Shown one piece after another: positions 7,962 to 16,197 of a stretch of DNA of 43,885 bases. The notes beneath the pieces are model-generated. The model searched no databases. It was not told the origin of the DNA and saw only the letters and a program-made list of their open reading frames with translations. Each line of letters starts with the position of its first letter. Within the stretch, counting starts at the first letter, position 1. The DNA is from an uncultured Sterolibacterium sp. (lineage in GTDB: Bacteria; Pseudomonadota; Gammaproteobacteria; Burkholderiales; Rhodocyclaceae): contig CAILCO010000092.1 of the NCBI GenBank assembly GCA_903832735.1, forward strand, positions 1-43,885, in the 5' to 3' direction. A program made the translations under genes and the position numbers.

Positions 7962-8930
7962 TCATTTCCCCGCGTCCATGGGCAACGAAACTGAACCGAT
8001 CTCGGAGCGCATCCCCTCGATCAGGGCGGCTGCCGCGGGAGTCGTGTGCCAATTGCGCAGAACCATGTAGCCGATCGAACCGCATGCGATCGACTCCTTG
8101 AGCGCAATGGCCTTGAGGCGATAGCGCAGACCTTTGTCCAACCAGACCGATGCCTGAATGAATGTTGCCATGTTGCTGTTTTCTGCGAGCCCAAGCCGGA
8201 GCATCGGCGAACTGGCCTCCACCGCTGCGGTCGGCGGCGGCCGGTTGAAGCTGGCGAAGGCTTCGTCGATGCGCTGCCGGTACACGGACCCCTGGCTCGG
8301 CAGCACGATGGGTTCCAGATCGATATTCCTTATTGAAGGCCTGCGCACACGTGCGGCCGGATGCTTACTGCCGGCAACCAGCAACAGGGTGTCGGTGAGC
8401 AGCGGCTCGAAGATGAAGTCGTTGTCGTGATCGTTGGCATTCGGGCGCATGCACAGAGCCATGTCGAGTTTGCGATCGCGCAATAGTTTCAACAGGGTCT
8501 CGGCGCCGCCGCCCTCGGTGACCGAAATGGTCAGGCCCGGTCGCGTGCGAATCACGCCCGACAGCAGGCGCGGGAGAACGCCTGCCGAGAGGAGCGGGAT
8601 GCACCCTATGCTGACATGGCCGTAGGTGCCCTCGCGCAGGGCACCGAGTTCCTCCTCTGCGTCATTCAGTTCCCCGATGATCGTCTTCAGCCGCCGTATC
8701 AGGGCGTCCCCGAATGCGGTCGGCGCCATGCCCCGCGGCGAGCGATTGAAAAGCTTCAATCCGAGCACGCTCTCCAGATCGCTCAATGACCGCGACAGCG
8801 CGGGCTGCGCCACATTGAGCTCCCGCGAGGCCTTGAGGACGGACTTGTGTTCCTCGATGGCCAGCATCATGCGCATCTGGCGCATGCTGAGATGGCGCGA
8901 TAGAGCGCCGGACTGTGAAAGGGTGGACAT
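7962..8930 (-). CDS. LysR family transcriptional regulator
   Basis: A 322-residue LysR-type regulator. The N-terminal winged helix-turn-helix is clear (residues about 15-75: MRMMLAIEEHKSVLKASREL, then AQPALSRSLSDLE and FNRSPRGMAPT), followed by a linker helix and a periplasmic-binding-protein-like effector domain from about residue 105. It is transcribed away from the Bug/HyuBA/E1/E2 array, with 227 bp between the starts, the usual arrangement for a LysR protein controlling its neighbour. The effector is unknown; a pathway substrate or intermediate is the obvious candidate. It belongs to the branch common beside Bug genes in Burkholderiales. Confidence 0.92.
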   Translation of the reverse strand: MSTLSQSGALSRHLSMRQMRMMLAIEEHKSVLKASRELNVAQPALSRSLSDLESVLGLKLFNRSPRGMAPTAFGDALIRRLKTIIGELNDAEEELGALREGTYGHVSIGCIPLLSAGVLPRLLSGVIRTRPGLTISVTEGGGAETLLKLLRDRKLDMALCMRPNANDHDNDFIFEPLLTDTLLLVAGSKHPAARVRRPSIRNIDLEPIVLPSQGSVYRQRIDEAFASFNRPPPTAAVEASSPMLRLGLAENSNMATFIQASVWLDKGLRYRLKAIALKESIACGSIGYMVLRNWHTTPAAAALIEGMRSEIGSVSLPMDAGK

Positions 8931-8944
8931 CGGCAGTCGTCTCC

Positions 8945-9007
8945 TGGTGCTATAACCAAAATATTATATCAATCTCGCAAATTGGTATTAGTCATATGAT
9001 AACCAGG
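8945..9007. promoter_or_regulatory. Likely LysR binding region
   Basis: The divergent gap is AT-rich near the LysR start. TATAA at 8951-8955 and TTATA at 8964-8968 form an interrupted dyad of the T-N11-A type used by LysR proteins. A second imperfect dyad, GGTAT at 8984 and ATAACC at 8999-9004, lies about 33 bp away, roughly three helical turns. This matches the recognition-site plus activation-site arrangement, but no binding can be shown from sequence. Confidence 0.4.
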
Positions 9008-9157
9008 CGCGTAAATTTTGCCCATGCGGCTTCCATGGTCAAACAATGCCAGGCAAGCCGCTTCGCCAATCCTGGAACTGGATGGCGACGCAACACATCG
9101 GTCGGAGAGCCGCATTCCTCCTTCAGCGGGAGGAAAGAGCAAGACATGGAGGAAGAC

Positions 9158-10117
9158 ATGAAACGCGTCAAATTGCTTATCGGGCTGTTTGCGGTCATTG
9201 CACTGGTGTTTGCCCAGACGGCCTGGGCGCAGGACACCAAGCGCCTCCGCATTATCGTTCCCTATCCGCCCGGCGGCACGGCGGATGCGCTGCCGCGTCT
9301 GATCAGCGAAAGGCTCGGTTCGTTTCTCGGCCAGACTATCGTTATCGAGAACCGACCGGGCGCGGGCGCCAACATCGGCGCTGAACTGGTAGCGCGATCC
9401 GATCCGGACGGGCAGACGCTGCTGGTCGTTGCGCCGCACGTGCTCACTACCAACCACCTGCTCTACAAACTCTCATTCGATCCGGCCGCATTCGCGCCGG
9501 TCTCGATCATCGCGACCTACCCCATCGTATTGCTGGTGAATCCGAAAGTGCCGGCCAATACGCTGCAGGAGTTGATCGCTTACGCAAAGGCGAATCCGGG
9601 CAAACTCAACTTCGCGTCGCAGGGTAGCGGCACCAGTTCGCACCTGACCGGTGAGATGTTCAATGCTATGAGCGGAGCCAAGATGGTGCATGTGCCCTAC
9701 AAGGGCACCGGCCCCGCGCTGATCGATCTGCTCGGGGGGCAGGTCCAAGTATTGTTCGACAACCTTCCTGCAACCATGCAGTACATCAAGGCCGGGCGCC
9801 TGCGCATTCTCGGCGTGGGCAGCGCTCACCGGCTCAGCGTGCTGCCCGAGGTGCCGGCCATTGCCGAGGTGCTGCCCGGGTTCTTGTCGGAGACATGGAT
9901 GGGGCTTGTTGCGCCGCCTAAGACTCCGCTCGCCATCACCACCAGGATATCCACTGCGGTCGCCGAGGCGGTCAGAGTACCGGATATTGCAGCGCGCCTG
10001 ATGAACCTCAATGCCGAGCCGGTGGGAAATACGCCGGCACAAATGGCCGAGATCGTCAGGCAGGACAAAGAGCGCTGGGTCGGCGTGATCCGTGCCGCCA
10101 ATGTCACAGTAGATTAG
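9158..10117 (+). CDS. Bug/TctC solute-binding protein 1
   Basis: A periplasmic solute-binding protein of the Bug (Bordetella uptake gene)/TctC family, 319 residues. The signal peptide is MKRVKLLIGLFAVIALVFAQ ending at AWAQ. Family blocks follow: RLRIIVPYPPGGTADALPR, VIENRPGAGANIGAELVARS, NFASQGSGTSSHLTGEMF, VPYKGTGPALIDLLGGQV and a C-terminal ERW. The start at 9158 has GGAGGA 4-5 bases upstream; the ATG at 9146 is in frame but its best ribosome site is about 12 bases away. First gene of the plus-strand array; the ligand is unknown but probably a carboxylate fed into this pathway. Confidence 0.9.
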   Translation: MKRVKLLIGLFAVIALVFAQTAWAQDTKRLRIIVPYPPGGTADALPRLISERLGSFLGQTIVIENRPGAGANIGAELVARSDPDGQTLLVVAPHVLTTNHLLYKLSFDPAAFAPVSIIATYPIVLLVNPKVPANTLQELIAYAKANPGKLNFASQGSGTSSHLTGEMFNAMSGAKMVHVPYKGTGPALIDLLGGQVQVLFDNLPATMQYIKAGRLRILGVGSAHRLSVLPEVPAIAEVLPGFLSETWMGLVAPPKTPLAITTRISTAVAEAVRVPDIAARLMNLNAEPVGNTPAQMAEIVRQDKERWVGVIRAANVTVD

Positions 10118-10160
10118 ATCATGCGAAAAGCACCTACAGCACCTACAACTTCCGCGCCCC

Positions 10161-10190
10161 ATGCCGCGCTCGCGTTGCGAGCGGAGGCAT
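10161..10190 (+). repeat. Intercistronic hairpin between Bug 1 and HyuB 1
   Basis: ATGCCGCGCTCGC at 10161-10173 pairs with GCGAGCGGAGGCAT at 10177-10190 across a 3-base loop, 7 and 5 bp separated by a small bulge. No T-run follows, so it is not a standard terminator. Such hairpins between a highly expressed binding-protein gene and the enzyme genes often protect the upstream mRNA. Confidence 0.5.
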
Positions 10191-10220
10191 GCCCGGAGCC
10201 AATCACATTAGGAGAGTAAC

Positions 10221-12050
10221 TTGGCAAACATCGACACGATCACGCTTTCGACCGTCTGGCACGCATTTCAGTCCTTGTGCCGCGAGATGCGCGGCATGAT
10301 GACCCGGACCTCGCAGAGTTACCTGATGGCGACCCTGAAGGATCTGTCGGTCGGGGTGTGGCTGGCAGACGGATCCACAGTCGCCGTTCCGGAGGGACTG
10401 CCGGGCCAATTTCTAGGCACGTCCTTCGCTATCGAGGCGATCTGCGAGAAGTTCAAGGACAACCTGCATCCCGGCGACGTGATCCTCACCAACGATCCTT
10501 ACCACGGCGGCCACAATTCCCACCTCCCGGACTGGGGTTTCATCCGTCCGATTTTCCTCGATGGCGAACTGCTGTTCTTCACCATGGTGCGCGGGCATAT
10601 GCAGGACACGGGCGGATCGTTTCCCGGCGGGTACTTCCCCAACGCCTACGACATCATCGCCGAAGGCCTGTGCATTCCCCCGCTCAAGATCATCAAGGCC
10701 GGGGTAGAGGACGCCGACCTGATGGCACTGATCTGGAACAACGTGCGCTTCCTCGACGAAATGAAGATCGACACCCACGCCATGATCGCCACCACGGTGT
10801 TTGCCGAGAACCGCATCGTGGAATTGTTGCGGCGTTATGGCAGGGATACCGTCATGGGGGCCGTCCACCAGATGATGGACCGCACCGAGGTAGCGGTTCG
10901 GGCGGAGATCGCGGCGATGCCTGACGGAACTTACAGCGGCGAGTCCGCCACCGACGATGACGGCACCACCCTGGATGAACCGGTGACGGTGCGGGTCGAT
11001 GTGACCATCAAGGGCGAGGAGGTCACGCTGGACTTTTCCCGCAGCGACGCCCAGCGTACCGGGTTCGTCAACTGTGTCTACGCGGTGACCTACGCGCGGG
11101 CAGTCGCCGCCACCATCATCTACATGGACCCGGCTCTTGCCGATTTTCACAATACCGGATCGATGCGTCCGCTCAAGGTCATCGCTCCATTGGGCAGTGT
11201 GACCAATGCCAGATATCCGGCCACCGTGGGCGCAAGCCCCGTCAACGTCGGGTGCCAGGTCGTCGAGGCGGTGGTGGAAGCGCTGAGCAAGGCCCGGCCC
11301 GACCGGTCCATTGCAGGCTGGGGCAGGCATCGCGGCGACTACACCTTTGCCATGGACCCCAGAACCGGGGAGCGCTATGTGCGCACCACCTTCGACTATG
11401 ACGGCAGCGCCGGTGCGGTCTGGGGCCACGACGGCATGATGGGGCCGACGACGCTCACCACCCTCGGATCGGTGCAACGGGGCAGTGTGGAGGAGGGAGA
11501 GATACGCTTCCCCTGGAAAATCCTGAATCTGGAAGCGCGCTCCGACTTCAACGGTACAGGGCGCTGGCGCGGCGGTGGTGGCATCGACTGGCGTGCGCTC
11601 AACGAGGGCTCCGACGGCCGCATGGCCACCGGCAGTTCCGACGGCGACGCGATTCATGTCAAGGGCGCGCAGGGCGGACGGCCCAACCCCAATGCCCGGA
11701 CCTTCATCCTGCGCGGGAACGAGAAAATCCGGGTCAAGCCGCACCGGATGGCCGAAATCAAGAAAGGCGATATCGTCGTCAAGCTCAGTCCCGGTGGCGC
11801 GGGCGTCGGAGATCCCTGGGAACGGCCGATTGAAAAAGTCGTGACCGATGTCCGCAGGGACCTGGTCACCATAGAAGCAGCGCGGCTAATCTATGGGGTG
11901 GTCATCGATCCGGCGACGTTTGCGGTGGACGAGGCGGCTACCCGCAATTTGCGTTCGGCGCCTCCGGTACAACGCTACGGAGCAGTGATCAACGAGCAGA
12001 CGCTGGACATCGAACTCAAGCCGGTTGGCGGACCAGAAGGAGCAGCATAA
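10221..12050 (+). CDS. Hydantoinase B/oxoprolinase family protein 1 (HyuB type)
   Basis: A 609-residue member of the HyuB/oxoprolinase-C family. These proteins pair with HyuA proteins in ATP-dependent N-methylhydantoinase/5-oxoprolinase and in acetone- and acetophenone-carboxylase-type enzymes. Seen here: MTRTSQSYLMATLKDLSVG near the start, HPGDVILTNDPYHGGHNSHL, the Gly-rich QDTGGSFPGGYFPN, and the C-terminal WRGGGGIDWR and GGAGVGDPWERP segments. Start is a TTG at 10221 with GGAGAG 4-5 bases upstream; no better ATG exists. Its stop overlaps the ATG of the HyuA gene (TAATG), implying translational coupling and a complex. It is a clear paralog of the protein at 19433. Confidence 0.9.
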   Translation: MANIDTITLSTVWHAFQSLCREMRGMMTRTSQSYLMATLKDLSVGVWLADGSTVAVPEGLPGQFLGTSFAIEAICEKFKDNLHPGDVILTNDPYHGGHNSHLPDWGFIRPIFLDGELLFFTMVRGHMQDTGGSFPGGYFPNAYDIIAEGLCIPPLKIIKAGVEDADLMALIWNNVRFLDEMKIDTHAMIATTVFAENRIVELLRRYGRDTVMGAVHQMMDRTEVAVRAEIAAMPDGTYSGESATDDDGTTLDEPVTVRVDVTIKGEEVTLDFSRSDAQRTGFVNCVYAVTYARAVAATIIYMDPALADFHNTGSMRPLKVIAPLGSVTNARYPATVGASPVNVGCQVVEAVVEALSKARPDRSIAGWGRHRGDYTFAMDPRTGERYVRTTFDYDGSAGAVWGHDGMMGPTTLTTLGSVQRGSVEEGEIRFPWKILNLEARSDFNGTGRWRGGGGIDWRALNEGSDGRMATGSSDGDAIHVKGAQGGRPNPNARTFILRGNEKIRVKPHRMAEIKKGDIVVKLSPGGAGVGDPWERPIEKVVTDVRRDLVTIEAARLIYGVVIDPATFAVDEAATRNLRSAPPVQRYGAVINEQTLDIELKPVGGPEGAA

Positions 12051-14113
12051 TGAAGAGCCTCACTATCGATGTCGGTGGAACCTTCACTGACTGCCTCGTG
12101 CTCGACGAATCGGGCCAGTTGCAGCGCTTCAAGGCGTCGACGACGCCCGAAGACCCCACGCAGGGTTTTTTCGCTGCTGTGGGCAAGGCCGCCAAGCACT
12201 ACCAGCAGACCCTGAATCAATTCCTGGGCGAAGTCGAGCAGATCGTCCATGGCACTACCCTGGGCACCAACATCCTGATCACCGAGCGCGGCGCCAAGGT
12301 CGGCATGATCACGACCAAGGGCTTCCGTGACATCCTCGAGATGCGCCGCGGCATCAGGAATCTGCACGGATCGATGTTCGACATGTTCATCGAGCCTTAC
12401 CGGCCGCTGGTGCCCCGCGATCTGCGCTTCGGCGTGGAGGAACGCACGCGCTACGACGGCAGCATAGACACGCCCCTCGACGAAGAGGCATTGCGCGAGG
12501 CCGCACGGAAGCTGCTTGACCAGGACTGCACCGCGATCGCCATCTGCTTCCTGCACTCCTACGCCAACGGTGAGAACGAGCTCCGTGCCAAGCGCATCGT
12601 GCAGGACATGGCGCCGGAGGCGTACGTGACCACTTCACACGAGATCCTGCCGGTGTGGCGCGAGTTCGAGCGCTTCTCCACCGCGGTGGTGAGCGCCTAT
12701 ATCGGCCCTGCGGTGACCCGCTACGCGCGCAAGCTGCAAAGCGGCCTGAAGGACCAGGGCTTTCAAGGGCGCCTCTTGATGATGCTCGCCAATGGCATGG
12801 TGCAGGTTGTCGATCAGTGCGTCGACCGCGCCGTCTACCTGCTCAACTCCGGCCCGGCAGCGGCACCGTCGGCGGCGATGTACTTGGGCGCGTTGCACAA
12901 GAAGAACAGTCTGCTGTCGATGGACATGGGCGGCACCAGCTTCGACGTCTGCGTCATCAAGGACGGCGAGATTCCCACGACCTCGGAGTCCTGGGTGGGC
13001 GAACACCGGGTGGCGATCAAGATGGTGGACGTGCCGACCGTAGGGGCCGGCGGCGGCTCGCTGGCGCGCATCGACTCTCTCGGCCTGCTGCGGGTCGGCC
13101 CGCAGAGCGCCGGCGCGGATCCCGGTCCGGCGGCCTACGGCAAGGGTTTGGAGGCCGCAGTGACCGACGCGGACCTGGTGCTCGGCTACATCCCCGCCGA
13201 CTATTTCCTCGGCGGCGACATCAAGCTCGACGTCAAGCGCGCGCACGAGGCGGTGGCGCGCGTCGGCAGCAAGCTGAACATGACCACCGACCAGACGGCG
13301 CAGGCGATGTTCACGACCGCCAACACCGTGATGTCCGACCTCATCACCGAGGTAGCCACCAAGCAGGGACGCGATGTGCGCGATTTCACCCTGGTCGCCG
13401 GCGGCGGCGCAGGCGGCATCCACGCGGCCGCGATCGCCCAGCAACTATCCATTCCGACAGTGATCGTGCCCCGGGTGGCCGCGCTGATGAGCGCCTTCGG
13501 CATGTTCGCCATGGATCTTGGGCTCGAATACGCACGCTCCTGCGCCCGCCGGCAGAGCCAACTGGATTTTGCCGAGATCGGCGGTCTGTACACCGACATG
13601 CGCCGGCGCGCGTGCGAGGACTTTGCCCGCGTTGGCATCGCCGAAGCGCAGCTGTCGTTCAAGCCCACTGTGGAAATGCGTTACGTCGGCCAGTACCACG
13701 AGGTGGAAATGGACATGCCCGCGGAGGCTCTCAGTGCGGAAAATCTTCCGGTCATGCTCGAGAATTTCCACGCCAAGTACCAAAAGATGTACACCTACTC
13801 CATGAAATGGCGGGCAGCGGAGTTCCTCACTTTCCGGCTGAAGGTGACGGCGCCCCAAAGGCCGCTGATCATGACGGCGCAAGCGAAGGCGGCCGGCAGC
13901 GTCGAAGCGGCCCGCCGCGGTTCCCGCGCCTGCCTGTTCCACGGCAATCCGGCGCGCGTGGACACTCCTGTCTACGATTGGGACCGGATGGGGCACGGCC
14001 ACCATGTGGTCGGACCGGCGCTGATCGACGACAAGACCACCACGGTGATGGTGCCGCCGGGATTTTCCTGCGAGGTGGACCCCTATCACAACCTTGTGCT
14101 GAGTGCCCGGTGA
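12050..14113 (+). CDS. Hydantoinase A/oxoprolinase family protein 1 (HyuA type)
   Basis: A 687-residue HyuA-type ATPase subunit of the ASKHA fold. The phosphate-binding motif DVGGTFTD is at residues 7-14 and a second DMGGTSFDV near residue 290; the HGTTLGTNILITERGAKVG and GGAGGIHAAAIA blocks are also present. The family uses ATP to activate an amide, lactam or carbonyl, for hydrolysis (hydantoinase, oxoprolinase) or carboxylation (acetone/acetophenone carboxylases). Which of these applies here is not decidable from sequence. It forms a coupled pair with the upstream HyuB gene and is highly similar, in places identical at DNA level, to the gene at 21305. Confidence 0.92.
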   Translation: MKSLTIDVGGTFTDCLVLDESGQLQRFKASTTPEDPTQGFFAAVGKAAKHYQQTLNQFLGEVEQIVHGTTLGTNILITERGAKVGMITTKGFRDILEMRRGIRNLHGSMFDMFIEPYRPLVPRDLRFGVEERTRYDGSIDTPLDEEALREAARKLLDQDCTAIAICFLHSYANGENELRAKRIVQDMAPEAYVTTSHEILPVWREFERFSTAVVSAYIGPAVTRYARKLQSGLKDQGFQGRLLMMLANGMVQVVDQCVDRAVYLLNSGPAAAPSAAMYLGALHKKNSLLSMDMGGTSFDVCVIKDGEIPTTSESWVGEHRVAIKMVDVPTVGAGGGSLARIDSLGLLRVGPQSAGADPGPAAYGKGLEAAVTDADLVLGYIPADYFLGGDIKLDVKRAHEAVARVGSKLNMTTDQTAQAMFTTANTVMSDLITEVATKQGRDVRDFTLVAGGGAGGIHAAAIAQQLSIPTVIVPRVAALMSAFGMFAMDLGLEYARSCARRQSQLDFAEIGGLYTDMRRRACEDFARVGIAEAQLSFKPTVEMRYVGQYHEVEMDMPAEALSAENLPVMLENFHAKYQKMYTYSMKWRAAEFLTFRLKVTAPQRPLIMTAQAKAAGSVEAARRGSRACLFHGNPARVDTPVYDWDRMGHGHHVVGPALIDDKTTTVMVPPGFSCEVDPYHNLVLSAR

Positions 14114-14167
14114 TGGCCACTGTCGGCGCGGGCCGGGAATTCTGCTGCCACCTTCTTGAGGTCAACA

Positions 14168-15196
14168 ATGCAACGTAAAAATGATCCAGGCGAACGCGTG
14201 GCGGCGATGTTGCGCATCCGCCGTTTCGAGGAGCAATGCATCCTGCTCTCCAAGGACGGGCAATTTCCCGGTCACTACCACGTGTACATCGGTCAGGAGG
14301 CAACGGCAGTGGCTGCCTGCGCCGAACTGGGCACGGACGACTTCGTGTTCAGTAACTGGCGCAACCACGGACATCTACTGGCCCGGGGCGCCGCTCCAGA
14401 CCGGATGATGGCTGAAATCCTCGGCAAAGCGGGCGGCTATGCGCGCGGCAAGAGCGGCACGCTGCACATGGCCGTGCGGGAACTGGGCGTTCCGGCGACA
14501 TCGGCGCTGGTGGGCGGTAGCCTGCCGCTTGCGACCGGCGCAGCGCTGGCGTGCAAACGGCAGGGTCGCGGGGTGGTGGTCGCATTCTTCGGTGACGCCG
14601 CGCTGGAGGAAGGCGCCTGTTACGAGGCAATGATCCTGGCGTCGCTATGGAAGTTGCCCATCCTGTTCGTGTGCGAGAACAACAGTATCCCGCCGGCGCA
14701 GCGCCAGCGCGGGCAGTACACGTCATCCACTTTGCCTGCGGCCCAGCTCGTGGACGTTCCCCAGGCATTGCAGATCCGCACCGAGGCCGTTGACGGCGCC
14801 GATGCCGATGCACTGGCGGAGTGCTTCGACCGGCTGGTGGCCGAGGTGCGCAGCGAAGGCACGCCGCGCTTCGTGGAGGTGCGCTGCACCCGCTGGCCGG
14901 GCAACTTTCCGCTGTGGCCGGAGTTGCCGTGCGGCCAATGGCAGCTTGACTGGGCGTTCGGCCAGAGCCCCGATCGGGCCGACCTGGCGACCTGGCTGGA
15001 ACAGAGCGATCCGCTGCTGCTCTACCTGCGCAAGATCGTCGCGGCAGGCGGGTTGACCCGTGAGCAGGTGCAGGCACTGGACGAGCGCGCTCGGGCAGAA
15101 ATGGCTGGTGCCGTCCGCTTTGCGCTCGACAGCCCGTTTCCCGCTCCAGAGGAAGCCTACCAGCATGTCCGTGCGGAACAGGGAGCGACGCTATGA
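14168..15196 (+). CDS. Thiamine-diphosphate E1 alpha subunit, divergent copy
   Basis: A 342-residue E1-alpha-like subunit of the 2-oxoacid/acetoin dehydrogenase family. It keeps the overall order (HYHVYIGQEA, NWRNHGHLLARG, VGGSLPLATGAALA, LPILFVCENN) but departs at key places. The ThDP motif reads GDAALEEG rather than GDGxxxEG, HR.HGH is RNHGH, and the loop that is normally GHS/GHY-x-x-D-x-x-x-YR is replaced by PGNFPLWPELPCGQW. The start at 14168 has GAGG 7 bases upstream. Its end overlaps the next gene (ATGA). It may have a changed substrate or act as a structural partner. Confidence 0.85.
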   Translation: MQRKNDPGERVAAMLRIRRFEEQCILLSKDGQFPGHYHVYIGQEATAVAACAELGTDDFVFSNWRNHGHLLARGAAPDRMMAEILGKAGGYARGKSGTLHMAVRELGVPATSALVGGSLPLATGAALACKRQGRGVVVAFFGDAALEEGACYEAMILASLWKLPILFVCENNSIPPAQRQRGQYTSSTLPAAQLVDVPQALQIRTEAVDGADADALAECFDRLVAEVRSEGTPRFVEVRCTRWPGNFPLWPELPCGQWQLDWAFGQSPDRADLATWLEQSDPLLLYLRKIVAAGGLTREQVQALDERARAEMAGAVRFALDSPFPAPEEAYQHVRAEQGATL

Positions 15197-16197
15197 AGAT
15201 CAGTTTCGCGCAAGGCGTGGCCATGGCGATATCGGAATCGCTGGCCGCCGATTCCCGGCTGCTGCTGATCGGCAACGGCTTCGTCGGCCTCAACATGGAG
15301 GCGCGGGCGCTACTGGAGCCGGCGTTGCGCGAGTTCGCCGACCGGATCCTGGTCGCACCGGTATCGGAACTGGCTCTTGCTGGGGCCGGAATCGGCGCCG
15401 CCATGGCAGGACAGCGCGCCGCGGTGGATCTCTCCACGGGAAGTTTCATCTTTCAGGCCTTTGCGCAGGTCGTCAACGAGGCGGCCAACGTGCATTACAT
15501 GTCCGGCGGGCAGACCACCGCGCCGGTGACCTTCTGCTCGCTGGCCGGGATGAGGAGCGCCGGTGCCGCTCAACACTCGCATCGCATCCAGGCGATGCTC
15601 GGCCAGGTGCCCGGACTGCAGGTCCTGGTACCCGGCGGCGCCGACGACGCCTATCACATGTTGAAGTGGGCGCTGCTGCAAAGCCAGAACCCGACGGTGT
15701 TCATCAGCCACGCGCTGCTGCTGGGCGAGACAGGCGAATTGACGCCGGGTGCGCCGATGCTGCCGGTCGGAAAGGCACGCATACGCCGCGAGGGCCGCGA
15801 CCTGAGCATCATCGCCAGCTCGATTACCGTTCCGCGGGCGCTCGAAGCCGCGCAGTCCCTGGAACGCGATCACGGCTTTTCGGTCGAGGTCGTGGATCTG
15901 CGCAGCATCGCCCCGCTGGACCGGGACACGGTGCTGAAGTCCGTCGCGAAAACCGGGCGGGCGGTGATTGCCGACGAATGCCACCGCAGTTTCGGCGTCG
16001 CAGCCGAGATCGCCGCCACCCTCGCCGAAGAGGGCCTGGCGTACCTGAAAGCGCCGGTGTGCCGCGTGGCCGTGCCCGATGTGCCGGTTCCCTTCAGCCC
16101 GCCGCTGGAGGCGGAACTGACGGTGACCGCTGACAAGATCGTTGCCGGCGCGTTGAAGGTTCTCAACGCAGGTTCCACGATGCGGAGGCCCGTGTGA
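15193..16197 (+). CDS. E1 beta subunit, partner of the divergent alpha copy
   Basis: A 334-residue transketolase-like E1 beta subunit. Visible: PVSELALAGAGIGAAMAG with the Glu that activates the thiamine ring, NVHYMSGGQTTAPVTFCS, GAAQHSHRIQAMLGQVPGLQ, and a C-terminal transketolase domain (VEVVDLRSIAPLDRDTVLKS, VIADECHRSFGVAAEIAA). Compared with the second beta protein the middle of the first domain is less canonical (AVDLSTGSFIFQAFAQ instead of LEIMFIDFATLAMD). It is coupled to both neighbours by 4-bp overlaps, ATGA upstream and GTGA downstream. Confidence 0.87.
   Translation: MKISFAQGVAMAISESLAADSRLLLIGNGFVGLNMEARALLEPALREFADRILVAPVSELALAGAGIGAAMAGQRAAVDLSTGSFIFQAFAQVVNEAANVHYMSGGQTTAPVTFCSLAGMRSAGAAQHSHRIQAMLGQVPGLQVLVPGGADDAYHMLKWALLQSQNPTVFISHALLLGETGELTPGAPMLPVGKARIRREGRDLSIIASSITVPRALEAAQSLERDHGFSVEVVDLRSIAPLDRDTVLKSVAKTGRAVIADECHRSFGVAAEIAATLAEEGLAYLKAPVCRVAVPDVPVPFSPPLEAELTVTADKIVAGALKVLNAGSTMRRPV

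Noticed and set aside
9146-9148. Alternative upstream start of Bug protein 1
   Set aside because: Its best ribosome site is about 12 bases away, while GGAGGA is well placed for the ATG at 9158 and the signal peptide starts there.
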